This document shows positions 11,146-23,084 of a DNA stretch of 64,000 nt, piece by piece. How positions within the stretch are numbered: the stretch's first letter is position 1; each line of letters opens with the position of its first letter. The stretch is from Paramacrobiotus metropolitanus (Eukaryota > Tardigrada > Eutardigrada > Parachela > Macrobiotidae). The position numbers were made by a program, and so were the translations under genes. The notes under the pieces are model-generated. The model had not been told where the DNA came from and ran no database searches. It saw only the letters and a program-made list of their open reading frames with translations. The stretch covers positions 434,001 to 498,000 of the forward strand of contig NW_026570246.1 in assembly GCF_019649055.1 (NCBI RefSeq), written 5' to 3'.

Positions 11146-14100
11146 TCAACAACGTGTGATGGTTTTTATTGACCACTTCTTGAAGTTGTTCCTTGTGGCT
11201 TTCGATGATCGGGTCATAGAGGAACTTTTCGGCAAAGTGGCATGGGCAAATTTCGGAGGAAGGGTGACGATCTTGCGTCGTAATATAAATCTCAAGTCGC
11301 TTTCGGCTGAGTTGATTGCATAGAATACCGTGGCATCTGCCGGTATCACGAATTCTGTAACCAATAAAAAGAAGTATGTTAGTGACGCCATGGATGCGGT
11401 TGCACAGCGAAATGAAAAGTTTAATGATGAAAGTGACATTTACAAGAAGCGCAAGCTTTTCATTGCCTTTTTATCTGTATTAGGCAATACGTTGCTGATA
11501 CTTCTAACTAATATAACTATCAGTTCCCTCGGGGCAGGATCACGCCGGTCTACAGCGAATACTTGCTATGCAATACACACAGTCATAAGTCACCGATTTT
11601 TACAAGCGGCTGTTCGTGGGACATCACCCGATAAATTATTTTCAGAACCAAAACATTTTTCTGTGTAAGTACTTAATGTTTTCGTATGATTCAAATAAAC
11701 AGAATGTAGCTACGGCAGTACGAATACTGATATTATCAGAATTACTGACATGTCTACCCTAAATTGATCGGTGGTATATTTCTGTGATCTCAAAACCATA
11801 TCATAAAGAGTAAACGTAGCATTCAAAAACTGTTTACTCCTATAAAAAAAATTTCCAGAATTTTCAAGTAAAAGAAAAACATTATTTTAAAGATCGATTA
11901 TTTAGCCTCCAGGATATCACACTAACATTTTTTACAATTACAGTATTTCTATTGGCACGTGCAAACATTTTAAGCAGCGCGAGCCGTTCACTGCAGTTAT
12001 CCGTGAACAAATAGATAAATTCCAATGTCACATGGCCACCGTTTAAAAAAAAACTGCCAAGATGCCCTAACCAGTTTTTGACGAACCCATTAATGGAACT
12101 GTCTGTCTATGTCAATTGACACGCTGATCTTTTAGCACTCTCCTACACACATAACCAAGCGTACCTTCCCCTCGTGACAGCACCTGCACAAGGTCATAAC
12201 TAGCCGGCTCATCCTGTTGGCGGTCTTGCTTGTCGAGGGCCTGCCGAATGACGGCCAATGTCTTTTCATTGTCATTGACCAGGACACTCTTGTACAGATT
12301 CACGCCGCCGTAGAAGACACTACCGCCGCCACTCCCGGCATCCAGACTGATCTTCAGAATGCAGAAGGTATCCGACACATAGGGTGACTTCTCGGGTGCA
12401 CTGCCGGCACTGGTGGCGCGCCGGTAGTCCAGCGACTGACTGGAGGAAATTGAGTTTTTGCGCGTGACTAGAAATGGCGCATTCAGCAGATTCTCCTGAG
12501 AGACCATGCGTTTGAGGGTACTCAGGCCGTTCATCAACATGGACCGTGATTTCGGCTGACTTCCCTCGCTGGCGCTGGAGACTTCCGATGTCGAACGGGA
12601 TACGGGAGCCGGTGCTTCGATCAGGAAAGAGTTGCTAAAGCTACAAAAACAAATAAACTTTGCATTTTTGCGCAACTTATGATACTATTATCAGAAATAA
12701 ACCCTATCAAAATAAATTAAATAATACAAACTGCAGAGTGATACGGCTTTAATATGAAGCATTACTAAAAGGTCAATTTCTATTTCCAGTTGTTTGTTTA
12801 CGTTTCCGTTCTCCCATTGCGTCGCACACAGGAGAAGTTTTTTTCCAATCATCTGACATCACTTTGCCAAGTACATTGGCTTGTCGGACAGACAACAGCA
12901 ATTTCGCAGACAGAGAAGTAAATACCTGCATAATCAGTTGACGCTTTGCAATCAAATGCAATTTCTACACGGCGGCATACGTGGCAATAACCATGAATAC
13001 ATGAGCCCTAATGACCTATCATAAATATGTAAAGCATCGCTGATTTGCATTATTCACATGCTTCACCTATAACTTGGTACTGCCGCATCTATTGTATACA
13101 TTTCCATGAAATTTTAGTCAGCCCTCTAAATCCTACACTTTGAACAATTATTAGTACTAAAAAAATTTTCAATAAGCAGCTTGTAATTTTTCAGTTTTTA
13201 TGGGTACTCGTAAAGTTTTCTTTGAAAGTGTTACTCTTTAAAAATAGGTTGTAAAAGTTTATGCTGCTGTACGCTTAACTTTGTAGCCCACAATTACATA
13301 TTGTATTTTTGTACGTATCTGTTGTAATGTACATGCCTACTACATGGCAGGCAATTAGGTGATGCATACAGTAATTTTAGATGATGTGCACAACAAAAAT
13401 ACCAAAATTTGCTAAGTACGAGTAGTTTATAAATACGTAAAATAATTTAAAACGATATCCAAATTCTAGTCTTATTTCTGCACATAACCGCAATCATTTT
13501 TGCATTTTAGAAAATCACAGCCGACAGCGCATTTGAAAAAAACAAACATGCAGAATGCCTATGGCCTTTTATCGGCTTTGCAACAGAATCGTTGTCACAT
13601 GAGGAAAAAATCACAGACATTCTGACAACCCCACAACTTTTATGGCAAACTGTCGACTTTCTGATTCAAATGCTTATTAATTCTAAAATTCGACGAAATT
13701 GACTCGAGGGTTCATTTGTAAAATGCATTAATTTTGACACGAGGTACCGTGGCACAAGTGCGTCAAATTGAAATCGTGAGAGCAATTTTTAAATTAACCT
13801 ACTATAACTTAACTTGTCAATTAAACAACTGAGCGTTTATGAAAGCGGACTATAAAGAACAATATACGCTTTAACGAAGCCATACCACATAATTCATGCC
13901 TTTATAAAGTTCGCGATACGGCGACCATACAATGCTATTTATCGGTGGAAGTAATCGTGCAGCCGATACAAGTACAACACTGTATTTACGACTGCCCAGG
14001 ATAATAATAAATATCACGATAAATAACCTACGCTCGATGGCCTAGTTTATTAAACAAAAATATTTCATGTGCAAGCTGTGTGTTTTAACAGCTCCTGGCG

Positions 14101-17100
14101 GCACAAAATTTCGCAAACATCATAATTCGATACACAATATCAAATCCGTATACAGCGCCAATATACCCTGTGATCAAAGTCAAAGACTAACACCATTCCC
14201 AAATAACCGTATTTAACCCGCTCAGCTTTTACGGCTCATGAAAGGCTGCATTGTTCGTCCATTGTTGGTAAGTACTTTAAAAATATCGATTAACAATTAG
14301 CGGCTTTTTAGCACCCAACCACCGGAAATGTGTATATGCATATGTGCATCAGTGGCATTTTGTGAAATGAAGACAAAAACGATATTCGCGCTTGTTTGTT
14401 CGTTGACTCGCCGACAGCAGACCGAGGTTGCATTTATTTTACACCGTAACAAAATGTCCACGACAAACTTTTAACCACATACCATTCTTCGCTGTCGAGC
14501 ACGCGCAGTGATTTGTAGAACCAAAAGCGGAAATGATCATGCGGTGCGATTTGGTAAGAGGCCGCAGCCGACTGGAACCAGCGGATGTGGGCTAGAATCT
14601 CGAATTCCTTCCGCCGTTTATCGAAGTTGATCAGACGCTGTTGTGAGCCTGAACGATGACTGACATAATCCGGCAGTGCGGTGTCCAGCATTACCAGATC
14701 CGTTAGAAATTTCCCCAAATACGGTACCACACCATGCACATTTCCAGGCTGAAATTATAATTTTATGTAGACAAGTCCAAGTACATTGTATGCACGTGGG
14801 TAATTTATGTAGAAACATTTACAGTAATAAAGGAAATAATTTGAAATATTTATATATTGGTAGAAACCATATTTTATCACCAATACACTGAGCACATTAA
14901 TGTTATACCACTGAGAAATAAATATCTGTATGCCACCGTACCAAAAACAACCATTACGATTTCATTTCATTACTACCGCCTAACCTTACACGGATCTTTT
15001 GTAATACAGATATACTTTGTAATTTTTCTCCTGCTTTACCAGCTCAAAATAAGTCAGTCAAGCTACCAAAGTTTTATTCCGATTCTTTTCCTTGCAAATT
15101 TATTGTTACACCATTATTGGTGTCTTTACGGTTTTAAGGTCAAACGAAATAAACAGATAGAATAGAGCGGCTGTTATAGCCACATGTACACCTATTCAAT
15201 AGAATATAGATAGATGGAAATAAATATAGTATCGCCAAATTGCATTGAAGTTTATTATGGATGACAGCAAACGTTCTGTTTATTTTGATAACCCACATTC
15301 CGCTTTCCTGATTGTGAGAAATAATTCGGTCAGAATTTTACCGTAATTGTGAAACCTGCCGGCATTATTTGTCAGAGATCTGTTTAACCGATAAACACCA
15401 CTTTCCGTGATCTAATTCGACCGTTTCACAGACAGCATACCGCAGATGTGTCCGCATCTAATCGCCATTACTCTTTTCCCAGCCAATAAATATATCATAA
15501 TTAAAACAGCTCTATTGTGCTTTTAGGAGACAGCGCTATATCAACTCAATTGTTGAAAGATTCTATTAACGATGACATAACAATTAATATTCTCCAGCGC
15601 ACTCTGCCTCTTAATCAAAAGACGATTTCTGAATTACGATCCTCACTAAGCTGATTAATCCGCTTATGCATATATTATTTTTTTCTATCTTACTGCGACT
15701 CCTCAAGTGCCGCCTAATTTATGGATTAATCCACTGCCAAAATTGTCATCTATATTGACGGCATGCACACGAAATCTGGTACAAATCATGCTGAGATGTT
15801 CAAAAAATGTCCACTACTGATGCGCAACAAGTAGGTTTACAACTCGCCATGGAATGCTACCAACAAAAACTCAATGCTACCAACAAAAACTCAATGACCG
15901 CTTTTCTCGTACAGAGTTTTGGCATGCACCGGCAGAGATTACTCCAATAATCAGCCTATTCACCGCGTCGCTGTGCATTTACACGCCAACTATTCTACTA
16001 TAATCACGACCATTACTGCCGACATTAACCAATGCATTCCACCTTAATGATGATTAAATAATCAATGTATGCGGTGTGTGTGTGTACGTGTAACCACACT
16101 GGCAACAACTTACATTATCGCTGTAAGATCGGCGATGTCCGATGTTCTTCGCTGATGGTTTTCCGCACACCGTCGGATCCCGCGTAACCGTCATGTAATT
16201 GCGCGTAATCGCAGCTGGCACATGCGCCGACGCTACGCCCGGCTGGAGTTCATTGCGTACCGTGAAGATTCCCGTTAACTCTCTGAACCGCTGCAGCTTC
16301 TCTCTATAACAACCACAAACAGACACGTACATATCAGATTCCATTGCAGTACAGACAATTGACATCTGTTGAACTTTGTTGATGCTACTGTAAAACGGGT
16401 CGCTTGTTGAACATAACTCAATAAACGCCAAAATATCACGAGCGCGTAACACTATCCACACAGCGCGACTGTCTGACCACTTACACCGGCAACGAGGCCC
16501 AGAGCTTCTCCAGCCGGAAAACGGGTTCAGCCTGCAGTGCGGAGATGACGGCGTTCAATGAGGAGAAATTTCTCATCACCAGCAGACAGTGTGCAATATC
16601 GATCCACTTAATTAGCAGGCGGAGTCGCAGTGACGCCGTCATGGCCAGATCACCCAGCAGACTGGACTGTACACGGGCGCATATGGCGTTGAAATGGCAG
16701 ATCGTGGCCTGGACACTGTCCATCGACCGGCGGGAGGCGTTGCGGGCGCGTTCTTGCGCCAGACACTGATGCGGCAATAGACGCCGTAGTAATACCGCGT
16801 CCACTAAGGTCAACTGACCAGCAATCAACTTATCACTATAATTCAGTAGATCCTCCGCCGGCGGACTGTCGGACGGGCTAGCCGGGCATACCGGGACATC
16901 GCTGACCGGCAGCAGTGTTTCCCGGATCCATTCCAACACTTCTTCATTAGGTAGCGCGGAGCGTTCCTGTTTGACAATCCACTGATTGATCCGCGTCTTC
17001 AGATCCAGATCCCCGAATTTCTCCGCGTGTTCCTGTACCGCGATGACCGCGGGGTCGGCGTCAGCTTCGGGGAAATCCTCGGGATGATTGTCGAACAGCA

Positions 17101-18823
17101 TCACGAGCAGCTGTTTGGTCGGTCGTTCCAGCGGTGTGCCGTAGGCGGCGGATAGATTCCGCAGTAAATACTCGACAACGACTTCCGGCGTGGTGAACTC
17201 ACGGTATGTGTCCAAGAAAATGTTGACATGGCTGGATTCCAATTCATACTCACTGTTGATCAGCGCCTGCATAATGCGCTCCATCGTGCCGGCTTTTAAT
17301 AAGCGCACTTTGATCGTTTGCCATTCCATGTACGAGACACTGCCGTGGATATTGTCGTCCTTAAATAGAAAAAATTCCGCCATTTAGCACTTACGAGAAA
17401 ATAACTGATTATCGGCTTGCAGTGAATACCGATGAATAATCGTAGGAATGCAACAACTAATGTTCGACAATATTCTGTGTCACTCCATTGACAACTAGTG
17501 CACAGTGATGTGATTTTAATTAGCAAAATTCAAATAGTGCATTGCGAAATGGCCTAGCATCAAACTACAGCTTAATGGCGCGTGAACGCCTCTATTTTAA
17601 CAAGATAAAGTGCTTCATCGAGCCAAAATACACAAGGTTAACTGCATAAATGAGTAAACGCATATACAAGCGGCTTACGGATGTCAAACTGGCTCCGTTG
17701 CTCTGCGCGTAGCGGACTTTCTTCAAGAATACGCTGTAGACTGCGTCCTCCTCCTCCTCATCCATCCAGTAACGCCGATTGTCGGCATGCTACAAAAAGC
17801 ATTTACAATCGGTGCATATTAAGTACGTTTTCATAACCACCTGCATAGTAATGCATAAAAATAACCGTCAGCTGTATGAAAAGCGTTCGACTTGTCACTT
17901 TCAAATAATCGATCAATACATTATCAAAAATATCGCGTTCGCTTGAAAAGTGTCAAAAATGCATAAAACAACATGCAGTATTGTGGTACCTTCGAGTAGT
18001 GTATTTACCAATAAAAACCTAATCCGTGCATTCATTAGACATGCGAAATCAGCAGATCATGGCTTTCGAATGAGAGTGCTTCGTAACTGCGTCCACATTC
18101 TACATTCTAATTTCCAAGGTGGGCAATGACGACTTAAGTTCTATTAAAAACTGAATAACTGCAGGAGTAAAAACGAAATATAAACTATTCATAATCAATT
18201 CTAAACGGTACAGTAGAAGCCTTGATTGAAAGCAGGCATTATGTTAAATTAATCGTTAAGCCGGTAAATGCACCATTATTTTGCAGTTAATTTTGCAGTT
18301 ATTACAGCGGTAGGATTTACTGCAAGTACGATTTACAGATATATGGAAAGTTACAGAAAATTTTATTCAAGTGTCAATTCAACATAGTAGCTGCTTATAA
18401 ACTACCCTAGTTGCTAAAGCAGAAAATTTTATTATTTTAGTTCTAACCAGCAATAGATTACTATTTTTACCACACCGAACGGTGCTAAAAAATTTTCAAG
18501 CAACTTTCGCTTCGGCATTTGACCGAAATAACAAATAGACACGTCGCCGTCATTTGGGGAATTCAAGTGAAAGCAATCTTTTGTGTGTCGTGAGTTATTA
18601 TCGTTTAATTGCATAACATTTTCATTCGCAATGCTTATCAAAGTAAACACACTTTCACGTCATCAACATAAAACAGGATAACAAAATTTAAAACACTTAA
18701 CTTCAACCAAAGCTAGCAGATAGCCAATATAAATTTTACAAATTCAATAATTTTTTATTAAAAATTAATTACCTGTTCCGGCGGTTTACGAGCCGCCACA
18801 GACAAATTAGACGCGACCTGCAT
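11146..18823 (-). CDS. RALGDS: RalGDS/RGL-type Ral guanine-nucleotide exchange factor, complete
   Basis: Activates Ral GTPases and responds to Ras through its RA domain; cytosolic, recruited to membranes. Seven exons: 18773-18823, 17679-17789, 16485-17359, 16114-16303, 14483-14748, 12165-12640 and 11146-11354. All phases agree and the spliced frame is 726 codons including stop, with no interruption. Start [10 protein letters not shown]; exon 2 carries [19 protein letters not shown], as in RalGDS N-termini. REM domain about residues 70-180 ([28 protein letters not shown]). RasGEF domain about 225-480, including [15 protein letters not shown] and [20 protein letters not shown], which contains the Ral-GEF signature. 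A Ser-rich linker follows. The RA domain, about 590-685, ends [15 protein letters not shown]. The C-terminus is basic. A (GT)n tract lies just past the 16114 donor. I cannot distinguish RALGDS from its RGL paralogues. Confidence 0.9.
15854..15896. repeat. 21-base tandem duplication in an intron
   Basis: The unit ATGCTACCAACAAAAACTCA is repeated twice head to tail in the intron between RalGDS-like exons 4 and 5. It is a short recent duplication with no obvious function. Confidence 0.8.
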
Positions 18824-20967
18824 CGATATGGCCGAAAATCACGGGATGACTTCCGTTTAGTCCAGATCGGTGCAGCAGATTGTTAATCCAGCAGGCAACG
18901 CACCCAATACACGGCACAATGCAGAACTTTGGGTTGGGTTGCGCTGCACGATATACGTAAATAACGCAATGTCGCCGCAATGGTGTTTAAACTAATTGTA
19001 CATATGTAAATGTAATGCAGCCGTGTAATCGCGATCTGTCAATTAATACAATGAATATCAGATCATTCAGATGTCCGTAAAATATGCTGACGAACGGAAT
19101 ATTCTCCCGAAATCGCACTACATCGGAATGTGCACAGCACGGCAGAAATGTTGTCCCGTCCGTCAGACTGGGTGCAGATAATGCGATAAGACCAATGAAT
19201 ACTATCACACTGCGAACGCCTGCAACGGGGGAACAAAAATTACAAAATTATCCTGGCCACCTGGAATGTCCACGATGATAATGCGGTGAACATGCTGCTG
19301 TCACTGTCAGGTGCAAATGCGGGGGATGGCTGAACTTGATACGATATCGTGTGATTCCAAAGGTACACAGTACATACACATGCACACACAACCAGCAAAT
19401 AAATAATTACCACGCAGCTATAACGTGCACCAAAGAAATGAAGAACTGCCGCCGTTGAATTTGAATGATTTATCGGTCAAAACGGAAATGCAGATGTGTA
19501 CATTGATCGGGTAATGTATGCACTGCCAGCTAGGGGTGATTATGATAAACGATTATACTTTTTGAGAAATTGAAAAATGCCGAAATTGATGGCCAAGATG
19601 TATATTGCTTAAAGAGTAAAAGTTACAAATATTACCCGTGTTACTCATAGCCGCGTTTCATCGAAAACATTTTTCTTCTCGTCAGCTTTTTCTCATGCTT
19701 ACGCGATCACGATTATTTGAATGTGAAACACGCATACGAAGTGACGAACTGCAGAGTGCAGACTTTCACCCGCGCGCTGCAAATGCATTTGCACCGCTCG
19801 TCAATTATTTGTCCACAGCTGTTCGGCCAGTTGCTTTGAACGGTTTTCCGTAGGGCGTATACCACGTTTGCAGCCGTCGCCGATGGTGTCTATATTCGCT
19901 ATTACTCATGATCATTTAACAGAACCGCTAACTTGAAATTCTAGTCGGCTTGTACGCTGACGTTGTGATTAACTGTCCCAAAAAATTGGTATAAATCTGT
20001 TACCTAGTACTTATTTAAATCTGCAGAATGTAGAACGTAGTGCAGTGCCATGTATTGTATAAAATGTGTCGCTATCTTTATAGGGTACCCTTATAGGCAC
20101 TCCCTAAAACCCCTGTAAATTATAGGCACCTCTTTTCGCACCCTGTTTATTATAGGCACCCTGTTTTGAATCAATATGATATATAATAGAATGACTGTTC
20201 TCAGATAATAATACAGCTTTCTTCTTATACTAGTACGATAATTTTTTACTGGCGTCGATTTAAAAAAAATCAGGCTTTCCAGTTGATAACAGGACGACTC
20301 GGCAAATCAGCCAACCTAAAGCGAATAACGTACGCGTCTTCTTCCGTGACCAGAGACCATGTTTCGCGTTAGTCAGCTCATTTGTTGGCTTCCGATAGTC
20401 CTGCATTCGGAAGAATCCCTGAACCCACCATACTTCATAAGATGCTTGCCGGTCTTGAACACAAAATTACTGTTGCATTTTCTAATATAGTTGTGTGACA
20501 CTATTACATTGATCTTCTGTCCATGGTAAGACGTTTTCCATAGTTAGCAAGTTCACAGTTGCAACTTGCAAGTAAGTACAATTATGTATAGCAACTGTAT
20601 AAAATAACATTTAATAAACTGGGAAAGAACACCGCTGATGGCTTGCAAAGGTGCAATAAAACACCGAAGTGAAGCTGGATACCAAACCCGGAAGACTGTC
20701 TGCTGAGTTTATTTTAAAACTGTTTTAAAAATACCTTATTCGTATTTAAAAGCATTTTCCTTTATACTTCCTTCCTTCCTTCCTTCCTTCCTTCCTTTTT
20801 TTTTTCCTTTTCCTTTCCTAGTATATATTTTTGTGTGTCTTTCCATTTCTTATTCAAAATTCTGAATTACTGTAATGCGTGGCCGTGGAATTTATTAATG
20901 TTAAAATATGTAAATAATATTACGTTCACATCACATAATATTATATACCGTATTAATTCAAATTCAT
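18824..20967. other. intergenic region upstream of the RalGDS-like gene
   Basis: Should contain the RalGDS-like promoter immediately right of 18823. Short repeats of TTATAGGCACCC occur around 20090-20165, and a (TTCC)n microsatellite with an adjoining T/C-rich tract lies at about 20766-20820. No open frame here resembles a known protein, and I find no RNA gene. Confidence 0.45.
20766..20820. repeat. (TTCC)n microsatellite and polypyrimidine tract
   Basis: Nine or so consecutive TTCC units followed by a T run and CCTTTT repeats. A simple low-complexity tract upstream of the retrotransposon fragment. Confidence 0.9.
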
Positions 20968-21636
20968 GACGATTACCCTAGTTGGCGACAAGCCAGTCTC
21001 CCGGTTAGCAGAGGGGGTATCGGAATACGTCGATCGGAGGAATTAGCACTCCCAGCCTTTCAGCTGGCTTCGATTCACTCCGTATCCGACTTGGTATCCC
21101 TTTTGTTACCCGCACGGCCGGCTGTGAATACCACGGAGGCTCTAAACCTGTGGAAGCTAAACGCTCGCCAAGCAGAACTGGCCGAATCTAACGTCCGGAA
21201 ATTGCAAAAAACCTGGGATTTGCCGCTGTGCAACGTATCTCTGTCCACCTTGCTGGAAGTGTATCGCGACGATGAGATTAACACAGCGCGTTTACTTGCC
21301 CAGTCGCGGCCGGAAGCAGGCATTTGGCTGAATGCATTGCCCTCCGCTCATATAGGGAATTTGCTCGACGACGACACGCTGAAAATTTCGGTTGGCCTCC
21401 GACTTGGCGCGGTTATTTGTGAACCACATGAGTGTATGAAGTGTCACAAGCCAGTAGACCGATATGCACAGACGCACACCACGGCCTATCCTGCGCTTTC
21501 TCAGCCGGCAGGCACCCACGGCACGGCGGGCTCAATAATATTGCATGCCGCGCCCTCGTTTCTGCCGGCTTTCCCGTTAAACTGGAACCACGCGGCACCT
21601 CACACACGAGCGAACGACGCCCAGACGGCTGCACAT
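20968..21636 (+). mobile_element. non-LTR retrotransposon fragment, copy C
   Basis: Internal fragment of the same element family as the copy at 45.2-47.4 kb. It matches that copy from the post-RT thumb region (ARLLAQSRPEAGIWLNALPS, SVGLRLGAVICEPH) to the start of the restriction-like endonuclease region (a CxxC pair at KCHK, then HTSERRPDGC in another frame). The frame is broken between about 21460 and 21600, so it is inert. It stops abruptly near 21636, where TAF1B-derived sequence begins with no intervening bases. Neither the element's 5' part nor its 3' end is present. Confidence 0.85.
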
Positions 21637-22930
21637 TCCATTATAAACCGCTCAATCACCGGTACCACAAATATTTTCGGAAGATCACAAGCATCAATCC
21701 CAAGCAATTTGCACAATGTTATAAAATGGCATTCCAGTTCCGCATAGCTGGGTACACTAGCATCGTTCGTAAGAGTTCCCGTCATATTGCCTTAAAGGTT
21801 TTGTACGATCTGGGCTGTAGCGCGGTAAGGCAACTGCAGAGCACGCATCCAGCGGGTGAGATCACTGGTCAGGATATCCGGATGGCAAATATGCAAGGAC
21901 AGAATCAAAACGGCAACGACGCGCGGAAGAAGCAGTCGTTCAGGAGCGTCGACGATGTCCGACGCTAATACGACAGAAGTGTCAAGTGCGCGCTCTCGGC
22001 GGTGGACGAGAAGTTTGCTTCCGCGAAGAAGATTTTCCGTGACCGTCGTCCGGAATCACCGCGTGCTCCGATTGCCAGAATATCAAAACAAACTGCACTT
22101 CCTTGGAGGGAATGCCAATTAAATTGGAAAAGTCGTTCTCTCGTAAGATTCCTAGCCAATGTTAATTTCGCATGAGAGTGGTATCCATACCCGCAGAACA
22201 TCCGGCAGGGGCCGCAGGGCTATCGATAAATAGCTGAAAAACAAAGCAAATATCTCGACATGACGGCTTATGTGTAAGACCGTAAAAAAAGTTACCAATC
22301 AAAAAAACCAAATCCGGTTAAGGAACACGGCAAGCTGAGTTATTTTTCAATTTAACGGTTTAACCCGTAGACTTGTACAGGCCTATCACATTAGCTGATA
22401 TAAGGAGAAGGTGCAAACCTTTTCGGTTTTCATGACAAAACTAACAGCAGCTGAGAAAAATGTAAACAGTAAAATAATAAGTACTACTGTACTACTGTAG
22501 CGCCGACGGCCGTGACTGCAACTGTATCGGTGCGCCAAATCCCAGTTCGGAATTCTGAATATATACGTATTAGTCTGAATTCTTCGACCACTTTTCGAAC
22601 TGCAACTAACAAACTACCACGGCCACGGAAACTCTTGAAATTTCACATGATCAAAACTGGGTAACACCAACTGGAGATACCGCACTGGGCTCATACTGAG
22701 GATTAAGAAGCGGTGCGAAAAACAAAAAACTAAAATAAGCGTTGCAAAATGCGAAAAACAACTTTGCTTGGCTTTCCCTGTTGGCTTTGTAGGGCTACTA
22801 CTACAGTACTTACTGTTGGCTTTGTAGGACTACTTTGTAGGCTTTGTAGGTTTGTAGTATTAATTTTGGAATAACAAGCCGACCGATGGGCACGTGTCGT
22901 AGCAGCTACCTTCTAACGGGCGACGAATTT
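21637..22930 (-). pseudogene. partial duplicate of the TAF1B locus, decayed
   Basis: Same orientation as TAF1B at 5.5-8.0 kb. 21637-22245 matches the first two thirds of TAF1B exon 2 (about 6865-7450) at high nucleotide identity, including the exon-intron border. 22290-22930 matches the upstream flank at 8340-8880. The block between them in the parent (about 7470-8330), holding intron 1 and coding exon 1, is absent. Several indels break the frame (for example around 21785 and 21830) and the 3' half of the gene is missing, so no product is expected. Presence of intron edge and flank shows a DNA-level copy, not a processed transcript. Confidence 0.9.
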
Positions 22931-23084
22931 TGAGGTTTACGGTGTCCTTATCGATCGCTATTCCTTGGAATTCATCAATGTTAACTGTTTAGCACAATAA
23001 TATATGTGACAATATCATAATATTGTAGCTGCCCAAGCAGGTCTCAAATCATTAGCTTTGTTTGGTTGATCACAATATATAAGT

